Positions 16,452 through 23,181 of a stretch of 25,448 bases of DNA are shown piece by piece. The translations under genes and the position numbers were made by a program. Origin of the DNA: a virus. Under the pieces are notes generated by a model. It was not told where the DNA came from, made no database searches, and was given only the letters and a program-made list of their open reading frames with translations. Each line of letters starts with the position of its first letter. The stretch's first letter is position 1. The stretch lies in the IMG/VR virus record IMGVR_UViG_3300030116_001389, positions 1 through 25,448 of that record; one strand, 5' to 3'.

Positions 16452-16886
16452 ATGGCAGCAAATCCTAACGTTATAATATGGACAGAAGATGACGGACAAG
16501 TAAGTATTTGTCATCCCATATCTACATATTCAAAATCATTAGATGAACTAGCTAAAAAAGTAGTTCCATCAGGTAAATCTTACAAAATTATCAAACAAGC
16601 AGATATTCCTACTGATCGTACTTTTAGAGGTGCATGGGTACAAGATGGTGATACAGCTAAAGAAGATGTAGCCAAGTCTAAAACTATTGCTCATTCAACT
16701 AGAAGAGAGAAGAGAGAAGCTGAGTTTAAACCACATGATGACATTATTGCCAAACAAATACCTGGTAAAAGTGCTAGTGATGCGGAAACAGCAAGAGCTG
16801 CAATTAGAACCAAATATGCAACTATGCAGACAAATATAGACAATGCAACTGATATAGCTGGGATCAAAACAGCATTAGGAGGTTGA
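16452..16886 (+). CDS. Phage protein of the tail-fibre chaperone/accessory kind
   Basis: This 144-residue protein has a compact beta-rich N-terminus (NPNVIIWTEDDGQVSICHP, then VVPSGKSYKIIKQADIPTDR) and the marked RTFRGAWVQDGD. A helical charged C-terminus follows (REKREAEFKPHDDIIAKQ ... IAGIKTALGG). Proteins with this layout, a small domain ending in IP-x-DRTFR-x-AW and then a Lys/Arg/Glu helix, sit next to tail-fibre genes in many phages and are usually of unknown function. I read it as a probable fibre chaperone or small structural partner. It lies 2 bases after the upstream stop, with GGAGG at 16442-16446. It sits between two fibre-like genes. Confidence 0.65.
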   Translation: MAANPNVIIWTEDDGQVSICHPISTYSKSLDELAKKVVPSGKSYKIIKQADIPTDRTFRGAWVQDGDTAKEDVAKSKTIAHSTRREKREAEFKPHDDIIAKQIPGKSASDAETARAAIRTKYATMQTNIDNATDIAGIKTALGG

Positions 16887-16887
16887 T

Positions 16888-17493
16888 ATGAGTACATTAA
16901 AATTAAAAGGTAGTTCCTCTGGTGAAGCAGAAGTTACTGTAGCTGCTGCTGCAGGAACACCGACAATTACATTACCTACAGCAAGTATCAACCTTGCAAC
17001 TGCAGGTGATGACGGTCAATATTTAAAAACAAATGGTAGTGGTACACTGAGTTTTGATACGCCTGGAACCGATGTTGTTTGGTGGGGTACACAAGATACT
17101 GCACATGCTTTAACTCAAAATACTGCTGTTAAACTTGTCAATTTAGGAAATGATGCGATCAATACTACTGGTTGGGATGAGGCAACAGGTACTTTTACCG
17201 TTCCATCTGGTAAAGGAGGAACTTATGTCTTAACTGCTGCCTGTGGTATTGATCACATGGATTCAAATGAAAAACTTACCATATATGTCTATGTAAATGG
17301 AAGCGAAGTTGGCCCTAAAGGATATACCATTTCAGATACTACAAGTGATCAAATTAAGCAAGTAAATGCGACCTGGATTAGGTCGTTAAGTGCAAGTGAT
17401 ACAGTTGCTATTTGGGCAACAACAACAGAAAACGATGGCGGTATAACAACTGTAGCTGACATGACTTGGTTTGGAGGTTATAAAATAGCATGA
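16888..17493 (+). CDS. Fibre-like protein with a C1q/TNF-like C-terminal domain
   Basis: Residues 1-60 of this 201-residue protein are a fibre-like lead (MSTLKLKGSSSGEAEV, then TITLPTASINL, then GDDGQYLKTNGSGTLSF) that recalls the YLKTTSG module of the gp17-like fibre. Residues ~75-201 follow the C1q/TNF jelly-roll pattern. These include AVKLVNLG, then GWDEATGTFTVPSGKGGTYV (family form: W-x-x-x-T-G-x-F-x-x-P-x-x-G-x-Y), LTIYVYVNGSEV, an RSLSASDTVAIWA edge strand, and a last strand TWFGGYKI (family form F-x-G-x-x). Such domains trimerise and bind ligands, fitting a receptor-binding tip. GGAGG precedes the ATG. The stop overlaps the next start (ATGA). Confidence 0.8.
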   Translation: MSTLKLKGSSSGEAEVTVAAAAGTPTITLPTASINLATAGDDGQYLKTNGSGTLSFDTPGTDVVWWGTQDTAHALTQNTAVKLVNLGNDAINTTGWDEATGTFTVPSGKGGTYVLTAACGIDHMDSNEKLTIYVYVNGSEVGPKGYTISDTTSDQIKQVNATWIRSLSASDTVAIWATTTENDGGITTVADMTWFGGYKIA

Positions 17494-17936
17494 GTAAATT
17501 AAAAACAAATACCATCCGACATAATGATGCAAGTATTGATAGTTTAACTTTAGCTTCTAGTGGTACTTCCACCTTTAACGCTGCAGCTATTGGAACAGTA
17601 ACTACGTTAACAGATGCAGCAACAATAGGTTCAGGACAGAATTTAGATTTCGCTAAAAGTAATCATTTCACTTTATTAACAACTTCAGGTGTTGGTAATA
17701 CAAGACAATTAGGACAGCCAGCTAATCAAGTAGCTGGTCAGTCTGGATCTATCTTTGTAAAGCAAGATGGTACTGGAAGTAGATTATTAACATATCATGC
17801 TGATTGGCATTTTGTTGGAGGCGGTACACCTACTATTTCCACTGCTGCTAATGCTGTAGATCGTATTGATTATATTGTAGCAGAAGCTAATAAAATACAT
17901 GCAGTAGTTAGTTTAGATATAAAAACAGGTGATTAA
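17490..17936 (+). CDS. Short tail fibre-like protein
   Basis: This 148-residue protein starts MSKLKTNTIRHNDASIDSL, a start I know from marine phage fibre proteins. The C-terminal half (NHFTLLTTSGVGNTRQLGQP, GQSGSIFVKQDGTGSRLLTY, WHFVGGGTPTIS, VDRIDYIVAEANKIHAVV) is a beta-rich module seen at fibre tips. Its pattern is 'GQSG-x-I-x-x-x-QDGTGSR' followed by 'FVGG-x-x-PT-x-S'. It shares the 4-base ATGA overlap with the C1q-like gene and is followed 1 base later by the 17938 gene, so these three are likely translated together. I infer an accessory receptor-binding or fibre-tip subunit. Confidence 0.72.
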   Translation: MSKLKTNTIRHNDASIDSLTLASSGTSTFNAAAIGTVTTLTDAATIGSGQNLDFAKSNHFTLLTTSGVGNTRQLGQPANQVAGQSGSIFVKQDGTGSRLLTYHADWHFVGGGTPTISTAANAVDRIDYIVAEANKIHAVVSLDIKTGD

Positions 17937-17937
17937 G

Positions 17938-20382
17938 ATGGGAGTACTATGTGATCAACCTAGAATCGGTTCTAGTACTACTGCTTATAAGATCGACAGA
18001 TCATTAAGGTTTAACAGAGCAGATTCAGCTAATCTTACTTGGACTCCAAGCAGTGCAGGTAATAGACAAAAGTGGACTTTCAGTTGTTGGATAAAAAGAA
18101 CTACTTTACATGCAGTACATGGTGGTTATGAAGGTATTTTTGGTACTGGTACATTTATGACAGGAAGTTCATGGGGAGGTATATATCTTGATAACTTAGA
18201 AGCTATTTATCTTTTTGATGGAAGTGTATCAACATTAGCTGTTACTCCTAAATATAAGTTGAAGGACTTATCAGCCTGGTATCACATTGTAGCTGTTTGT
18301 AATCTGACTGATGGAGCATCAAAGATATACGTCAATGGTGATCTACAAACAGATATGACCACTAATTTGATGGGTTCAGTTACAGATGGTAATGTAAATA
18401 ATACAACTGTACATTATTTAGGTAGAGATTCATCTGGTAATTATTTTGATGGTTATCTCGCTGAATGCCACTTTGTAGATGGATCAGCTTTAGAAGCAGC
18501 AGATTTTGGTAAGACAGATCCAGTTACTGGCCAATGGGTTGCTAAAAAATATACAGGCACTCATGGGACAAATGGGTTTTATGTTAACTTTAAAGATAAC
18601 TCCAATACAACAGCAACTACATTAGGTAAAGATAATTCAGCTAATAGTAATAACTGGACTCCTAATAATTTATCAGTTTCAGCAGGTATAGATAATGACT
18701 CTGTAATTGATACACCTACTAATAATTATTGTATTCTTAATCGATTAGCCTCAAACGCTACAACATTAAATAATGGTGGTTTATATTGGGTAGGAGATAC
18801 AGGTACGGATGACTTCCTTGGAGGAGTTGGTAGCTTTGGTATGAAAAGTGGTAAATGGTATTTTGAGCATACATGTACGACTGTTGGAGTTAGTTCTGTT
18901 GGTATCATTCCAGTAGATAAGCTCTATAATCTTCCTTATGGTGACCAGATTTACGCTGTTGGTGCGGTTAGTTATAGTTCTTATACAGGCGGTAAAATGT
19001 TAGGTGATGCAAGTGCAGCATCTTATTCAACCTATGGAGATACATGGACAACTAATGATGTTATAGGAGTTGCCTTTGATGCTGATAACAATGCTATTTG
19101 GTTTAGTAAAAATGGAGCCTGGCAAGATACAGATGGATCATCTAGTTCTGCGACAATCAAAGCTCAAATAGAAGCAGGAACAACAACAAATGCAGCATAT
19201 ACGGGACTAACCAATGAATATAACCCCCTATTTACTTCATATAGTAGTGGGGCAGGTCATGCAAACTTTGGACAAAGACCATTCATTCATACGCCACCAA
19301 CAGGATTCAAAGCATTATGTGCAGCAAACTTACCTGACTCAACGATTAAAAAAGGCAAGCATAACTTCAATACTGTAATTTATGAAGGAGATATTACAGA
19401 CAATTCAGGTACAGCAACTCAAACAGAAGGTGGTGTTGGCTTTCAAGCTGATTTAACTTGGATAAAAAGAAGAGATACTACTACCAATTCTCATCAACTT
19501 GTAGACTCTATAAGAGGTGCTGGTAAATGGTTAGAATCTAATGATACAAATGCTGAACAAATTACTAATACAAACGGAGTATTGACATCATGGAATTCAG
19601 ATGGATTTGTCTTGACAGGTGGTACAACAAATGCTAATTTATGTTGTGAGGATGGATTAACTTATGTAGCTTGGAACTGGAAAGCAGGACCTAGTGTAAC
19701 TAATACTGATGGTTCAGTAGGTTCGACAGTACGTGCTAATCCAAATGCAGGCTTTTCTATTGTTGAATATAATGTACCTTATAATACAGGAAATTTCACT
19801 GTAGGACATGGTTTAAATGTTGCTCCAGAACTTATCTTAGCTAAAAATAGGAATACAGATTCTAACTGGGATGTCTACAGTAAAAGTATACCTAATACAC
19901 ATAGATTAAAACTTAATCTAGATTCAGCCAAAGAAGATCAACCAGCTTGGGGTGATACATCGCCTACATCTTCTGTATTTACAAGTTTAGGTGGTGGTTC
20001 TTGGCACGCTGCAGGTGGTACAATGATTAATTATTGTTTTACCAGTGTAGAAGGTTATTCAAAAATAGGTACTTATACAGGTACAAATGATGCTAATGGT
20101 CCCTTTGTTTATACTGGATTCAAGCCAGCATGGGTAATGGCAAAAAGATTTGATAGTACATCAAGTTGGCAGATATGGGATAATGTAAGAGATACTGATA
20201 ATCCTGTTACACACAGATTACGAGCAGATTTAAATAATAACGAAGATACAGGAGCAGTTGATGTTGATTTTTGCTCAAATGGTTGGAAATTAAGAAATAC
20301 TGGAATTAACCAACCAAGTCCTGCAGAGTATATATACATAGCATTTGCAGAAACACCTTTTAAATATGCTACAGCGAGGTAA
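17938..20382 (+). CDS. Large adhesin-like tail protein: LamG-like, SPRY-like and triplicated C-terminal modules
   Basis: From the ATG at 17938 (a GTG at 17929 lies in frame but inside the previous gene) the product has 814 residues. Residues ~18-195 look like a LamG/concanavalin A-like sandwich (SLRFNRADSANLTWTP, WTFSCWIKR, AWYHIVAVCNLTDG, KIYVNGDLQ, HYLGRDSSG). Residues ~300-450 look like a SPRY/B30.2 domain (GKWYFEH, GDTWTTNDVIGVAFDADNN, IWFSKNGAW). Residues ~475-814 hold three related copies of a module. Each has a 'Y-x-G' edge, a 'P-x-W-V-x-x-K-R' strand (DLTWIKRR, PELILAKN, PAWVMAKR) and a later HRL or W-L strand. All three modules fit carbohydrate or surface binding. Probably the main distal adhesin. 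Confidence 0.8.
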   Translation: MGVLCDQPRIGSSTTAYKIDRSLRFNRADSANLTWTPSSAGNRQKWTFSCWIKRTTLHAVHGGYEGIFGTGTFMTGSSWGGIYLDNLEAIYLFDGSVSTLAVTPKYKLKDLSAWYHIVAVCNLTDGASKIYVNGDLQTDMTTNLMGSVTDGNVNNTTVHYLGRDSSGNYFDGYLAECHFVDGSALEAADFGKTDPVTGQWVAKKYTGTHGTNGFYVNFKDNSNTTATTLGKDNSANSNNWTPNNLSVSAGIDNDSVIDTPTNNYCILNRLASNATTLNNGGLYWVGDTGTDDFLGGVGSFGMKSGKWYFEHTCTTVGVSSVGIIPVDKLYNLPYGDQIYAVGAVSYSSYTGGKMLGDASAASYSTYGDTWTTNDVIGVAFDADNNAIWFSKNGAWQDTDGSSSSATIKAQIEAGTTTNAAYTGLTNEYNPLFTSYSSGAGHANFGQRPFIHTPPTGFKALCAANLPDSTIKKGKHNFNTVIYEGDITDNSGTATQTEGGVGFQADLTWIKRRDTTTNSHQLVDSIRGAGKWLESNDTNAEQITNTNGVLTSWNSDGFVLTGGTTNANLCCEDGLTYVAWNWKAGPSVTNTDGSVGSTVRANPNAGFSIVEYNVPYNTGNFTVGHGLNVAPELILAKNRNTDSNWDVYSKSIPNTHRLKLNLDSAKEDQPAWGDTSPTSSVFTSLGGGSWHAAGGTMINYCFTSVEGYSKIGTYTGTNDANGPFVYTGFKPAWVMAKRFDSTSSWQIWDNVRDTDNPVTHRLRADLNNNEDTGAVDVDFCSNGWKLRNTGINQPSPAEYIYIAFAETPFKYATAR

Positions 20383-20384
20383 AA

Positions 20385-20882
20385 ATGGCATTTAAACTAG
20401 ATGGAAAATTACTGCCAACTGATGTCGCTTTTACATCAAATGGCGTACAATATCCAGCGAATTGGTTACGATTAACCACGTTAGATGAAAAAAAAGCAAT
20501 AGGTATTACTGAAGTAGCAGATGCACCTACTTATGACCAAAGATTTTATTGGGGTGTAGATAATCCTAAAGATTTTACTGAGTTAAAAAATATATGGGTA
20601 AAGATTCAAAAAAATGAAGCAAATAGTTACTTATCTAAATATGATTGGTACATAACACGTAAAGCAGAAAAAGATACTGCAATACCTTCTAATATACAAA
20701 CATATAGAGATGCAATACGTACTACTTGTACTACAAGAGAAACAGAAATAAATAACTGTTCTGATGTAGCAGCATTAAAAACACTTATAGATGGTACATA
20801 TGACAAAGAGGGGAAACGTACTGCGGGTATAACATTGTGGCCTGAAGATCCTAATGCAGATACCGAACGCCGACCTGCCTAA
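20385..20882 (+). CDS. Tail assembly chaperone-like protein
   Basis: This 165-residue protein opens with MAFKLDGKLLPTDVAFTSNG, then VQYPANWLRLTTLDEKKAIG and YDQRFYWGV. It continues with SYLSKYDWYITRKAEKDTAIP and a helix YRDAIRTTCTTREXEI (X = T). The 'L-x-x-x-DWY-x-x-R-x-x-E ... P-x-x-x-x-x-YR-x-A-x-R' segment resembles the phage tail assembly chaperone family that works with fibre proteins. The position directly after the large adhesin, with GAGG 6 bases before the ATG, agrees. It probably folds or trims the 814-residue protein, or bridges it to the tail. The last 29 bases overlap the next gene. Confidence 0.7.
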   Translation: MAFKLDGKLLPTDVAFTSNGVQYPANWLRLTTLDEKKAIGITEVADAPTYDQRFYWGVDNPKDFTELKNIWVKIQKNEANSYLSKYDWYITRKAEKDTAIPSNIQTYRDAIRTTCTTRETEINNCSDVAALKTLIDGTYDKEGKRTAGITLWPEDPNADTERRPA

Positions 20883-21240
20883 AGCTTTAGATATACCTCA
20901 ATTATATCTGGTCCAACCTTCAGCAAGAGTACCATCATATAAACCTATGGTGATACCACCTGCTGATTTAGAAAGACCACCTGAAACTGAAGCAGAACAG
21001 ACAACAGAACAACCTGAGCCACCTAAACTGACTATACCAAAATTAAATATTGACGTACCTATACCTGAAACAGCGGTAGTAGTAACGGCTGTAACAACAG
21101 CTGTAGTGGCAGTGGCAACCACCTCTGTTACACAAACTTTATTTGAACCAATTAAAAAGAAAGTCCAAAAACAACTCCAAGCTAGAGTGAATAAATGGAA
21201 GGAAAAACGGAAGAAAAAAAAGGAATCCTCGGAAAGCTAA
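20854..21240 (+). CDS. Hypothetical Pro-rich protein with one membrane segment
   Basis: Residues 1-72 of this 128-residue protein are Pro-rich and extended (LPKALDIPQLYLVQPSARVP, then PPADLERPPETEAEQ). Residues ~73-95 form one Ala/Val/Thr hydrophobic segment. The rest is a very basic Lys/Arg tail ending KKKKESSES. The layout suggests a membrane-anchored protein with a Pro-rich arm on one side and a basic helix on the other. The start overlaps the previous gene by 29 bases and the end overlaps the next by 46, typical of the tight lysis regions of phages. I recall proteins of this style in marine cyanophages but know no function. Confidence 0.65.
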   Translation: MQIPNADLPKALDIPQLYLVQPSARVPSYKPMVIPPADLERPPETEAEQTTEQPEPPKLTIPKLNIDVPIPETAVVVTAVTTAVVAVATTSVTQTLFEPIKKKVQKQLQARVNKWKEKRKKKKESSES

Positions 21241-21500
21241 AAGATGCTGCTGAGGATCAAGAACACCAAATCCAGATCCTTGGAACATTCGTCAGACTTG
21301 GCGTTGTTGTTTGGTCTGGTTTTATCATAACAATGAATTACGTAGAGTTACCAATGATTAAGAAAGCTGGTAACTCAGATATAACCTTTGTCGCGTCGGT
21401 CTTCACTGGAGCATTAGCCACATTTGGTTTATCTACTGGTAATTCAAACAAAGATAAAGGTCCAATAAACTGTCCTATGGCAAAGAAAAAAGAAGAATGA
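21195..21500 (+). CDS. Holin-like small membrane protein
   Basis: This 101-residue protein has a charged N-terminus (MEGKTEEKKGILGKLKDAAE), two predicted membrane segments at about 28-50 (LGTFVRLGVVVWSGFIITMN) and 63-81 (ITFVASVFTGALATFGLS), and a Lys-rich tail ending MAKKKEE. This matches the general build of two-segment (class II) holins. In T7 the holin gene 17.5 lies between the fibre and the small terminase gene, as here. The identification is by topology and place only; no family signature is recognised. It overlaps both neighbours by a few bases. Confidence 0.5.
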   Translation: MEGKTEEKKGILGKLKDAAEDQEHQIQILGTFVRLGVVVWSGFIITMNYVELPMIKKAGNSDITFVASVFTGALATFGLSTGNSNKDKGPINCPMAKKKEE

Positions 21501-21868
21501 AAAAATGGCTAGTACTCTTAATGCTGGCATCACCCACGGTAGCAAGAGCCGAGTTAGTGACTCCCCAATTTACCCAGGGCAGCATGAACTCAACCACAAC
21601 TACCACCCAAGATATAGAAGAAGATATAACGATAACAACCTACGGGTCAGCATTGAACAAGTGGAGTGGGGACAATATAACCCATACCTCCGCTTCATCA
21701 GGCGGAATCGCAGATTCGGATTCAATATTCACACTAACAACTCCTGGTTCAGATTTCTCTTTAGAAATTATAACAAGAGCCGCGAGTCAGGTACTAGAAG
21801 TACAGGAAATCGAAAGAACAATCGAAACTACTGCTACTACTACCTCCTTATCAGTCTTCTCACAATAG
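21497..21868 (+). CDS. Small secreted Thr/Ser-rich protein of unknown function
   Basis: This 123-residue protein has a clear signal peptide (MKKWLVLLMLASPTVARA, cleavage before Glu19). The mature part is Thr/Ser-rich and beta-like (ELVTPQFTQGSMNST, TIETTATTTSLSVFSQ). There is no lipobox Cys, so it is not an o-spanin of the Rz1 kind. Its DNA is unlike its neighbours: lines 21541-21600 and 21661-21720 count 31 and 32 G+C of 60, against 19 of 60 at 22261-22320. The -1 frame across it is open as well (see the 21505 entry). Its start overlaps the holin-like stop (ATGA). Confidence 0.7.
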   Translation: MKKWLVLLMLASPTVARAELVTPQFTQGSMNSTTTTTQDIEEDITITTYGSALNKWSGDNITHTSASSGGIADSDSIFTLTTPGSDFSLEIITRAASQVLEVQEIERTIETTATTTSLSVFSQ

Positions 21869-22419
21869 CATTACCTGTTCGTGCAGAACCAGAAGTACAA
21901 AATACCTCAAATCCAGTTGCTGCTGCTACTGGTAACGTTACAAACCAAGCTGTACAATTTCAAAACAATGGAGCACCATCCAGACAAATCTTAGGTCCAA
22001 ATATAAGTTGTAATGGTGCTACTATGACTTTCTCTCCATTTTATATGGGTAATCACACGACACCTTTTGATGAAGATATGGAACAACAAAGCTATACTGT
22101 AGCTGAGAACTGGGGTTTCCAAATTAATTTTATGGTACCTTTAGATGGTTCTATTGTTGAACGATGTAAAGCATTAGGTGCTAGACAGGAAGAAAAGATG
22201 CGTCTTGACTATGAATTAGTTAGGATTAAAGAATGTGCTGCCTTACAACAGAAAGGTTTTATGTTGCTTCCTGGATCTAGAATTTATAATATATGTAGTG
22301 ATGTAATTCCCATAGCATCTTGGAAGAAAGCACAACAAAAAGTATTAGCTTGTAAACCACCCGAAAAGCCTTGGTATAAACCTTGGCAGAAACCCTTATC
22401 ATGTGAAACAAACAAATGA
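21505..22419 (+). CDS. Secreted Cys-containing protein; 5' end ambiguous
   Basis: The well-behaved part starts near 21838. It has a hydrophobic YYYLLISLLTIALPVRA signal-like segment, then AEPEVQNTSNPVAAATG, then NGAPSRQILGPNISCNGAT and a charged helix (RQEEKMRLDYELVRIKECAA). The end is Cys- and Trp-rich (ACKPPEKPWYKPWQKPL). That secreted domain looks like a genuine protein of about 180 residues. No ATG, GTG or TTG lies in frame close to it: the first usable starts are GTG 21661 and ATG 21505, far inside the 21497 gene in its -1 frame. The 304-residue form from 21505 would begin with an odd Arg/Asn/Tyr-rich stretch. So the true 5' end, an overlap, a frameshift or a sequence error are all open. 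Confidence 0.6.
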   Translation: MASTLNAGITHGSKSRVSDSPIYPGQHELNHNYHPRYRRRYNDNNLRVSIEQVEWGQYNPYLRFIRRNRRFGFNIHTNNSWFRFLFRNYNKSRESGTRSTGNRKNNRNYCYYYLLISLLTIALPVRAEPEVQNTSNPVAAATGNVTNQAVQFQNNGAPSRQILGPNISCNGATMTFSPFYMGNHTTPFDEDMEQQSYTVAENWGFQINFMVPLDGSIVERCKALGARQEEKMRLDYELVRIKECAALQQKGFMLLPGSRIYNICSDVIPIASWKKAQQKVLACKPPEKPWYKPWQKPLSCETNK

Positions 22420-22574
22420 GTACATTATCTATTCTTAGAGGCGAAAAACCTTACGAACCTCCTGTAACTATACTTAAAAGTACATTAACATTAAAAAGAG
22501 AAGCTGCTGCCGCTGCCGCTGCTGAAGCTGAAGCTGCTGCTAAAAAAACTAAAAAAACAACTACTAAATCATGA
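22416..22574 (+). CDS. Small Ala/Lys-rich protein (52 residues)
   Basis: This ORF is coupled to both neighbours by ATGA overlaps: its ATG overlaps the previous stop, and its TGA overlaps the next ATG. It starts MSTLSILRGEKPYEPPVTIL, then has a helical Ala/Glu run (AAAAAAAEAEAAA) and a Lys/Thr tail. The length and the double coupling make it credible as a gene. Its role is unknown; the Ala-rich helix and basic end suggest a small linker, scaffold or nucleic-acid-neutralising piece. Confidence 0.65.
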   Translation: MSTLSILRGEKPYEPPVTILKSTLTLKREAAAAAAAEAEAAAKKTKKTTTKS

Positions 22575-22894
22575 CTTATAATGCAAAGCCTAATGCTCGC
22601 ATAGTAGGACCAGGGTTAAGAAAACCAGGTGTAGCTAGGCAATTAGCTGCAGGTTCATCTAGTGCTAATACAGCATTAACTGCTTCATGTGAACGTATAT
22701 CTATATTTGTTACTGGAGCAGATGCCAGATATGCCATCGGTACCACAGCTCAAACTGCTAATGCTAATACCAGTCATTTTATTAAACAGAATGAACGTAT
22801 TGAATTAGATATTGATTTCAATTCTCAAATAGCTTTCATACGTGATGCGTCATCTGATGCTGTAGCGGAAGTAACTGAATTCGTAAACTATTAA
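22571..22894 (+). CDS. Hypothetical small protein, probably beta-rich
   Basis: This 107-residue protein has the pattern NARIVGPGLRKPGVARQLAA, then ASCERISIFVTGADARYAIG, then TSHFIKQNERIELDID and SQIAFIRDASSDAVAEVTEF. It reads as a compact antiparallel beta domain: alternating strands, no signal peptide, no membrane segment and no catalytic motif. I recall similar short proteins in other phages among structural genes but cannot name a family or function. A minor virion component is the most natural guess from context. Confidence 0.65.
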   Translation: MTYNAKPNARIVGPGLRKPGVARQLAAGSSSANTALTASCERISIFVTGADARYAIGTTAQTANANTSHFIKQNERIELDIDFNSQIAFIRDASSDAVAEVTEFVNY

Positions 22895-22906
22895 ACCACT
22901 AAAACA

Positions 22907-23062
22907 ATGATCGTAATTATCAAGCCCATCCTTTTCGCCTTCTTGAAGTCAGATTCAGTAAAGAAGCTAGTAGTAGATCTATTAGAAGCTTACGTAAAAA
23001 GAACTGATAACAAACTTGACGATCAGGCACTTAAAATTGTTAAAGAAAAATTATTCTCATAA
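22907..23062 (+). CDS. Small amphipathic protein (51 residues)
   Basis: The peptide opens with a hydrophobic helix (MIVIIKPILFAFLK), followed by an amphipathic VKKLVVDLLEAYVKRT and DDQALKIVKEKLFS. A single membrane-embedded or interfacial N-terminal segment is plausible. The start follows the upstream gene by 12 bases and the stop shares its last base with the next ATG (TAATG). Function unknown; in this region between holin-like and terminase genes a role in lysis or membrane contact is possible. Confidence 0.6.
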   Translation: MIVIIKPILFAFLKSDSVKKLVVDLLEAYVKRTDNKLDDQALKIVKEKLFS

Positions 23063-23181
23063 TGGCTTATACTATAGATGAAGATGGTGCTACCACAAAA
23101 TATATAAGTGATAGACAAGAAGCCAAACGACCTAAAGAAAATGGAAGAAGCAAAAGTAAAAGTAATTCCAAGAAAAGCTAG
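23062..23181 (+). CDS. Tiny hydrophilic ORF (39 residues)
   Basis: The ORF encodes MAYTIDEDGATTKYISDRQE followed by a Lys/Arg/Ser-rich end (SKSKSNSKKS). It starts on the last base of the previous stop codon and overlaps the start of the small terminase gene in another frame. It may be a real small basic protein or only a translational bridge that couples terminase translation to the upstream gene. Confidence 0.4.
   Translation: MAYTIDEDGATTKYISDRQEAKRPKENGRSKSKSNSKKS

Noticed and set aside
21497-22419. Rz/Rz1-type nested spanin pair
   Set aside because: The nested arrangement and signal peptides fit at first sight, but neither protein has a lipobox Cys, and the upstream one has a cleavable signal with Ala-Arg-Ala rather than an anchored coiled-coil i-spanin.
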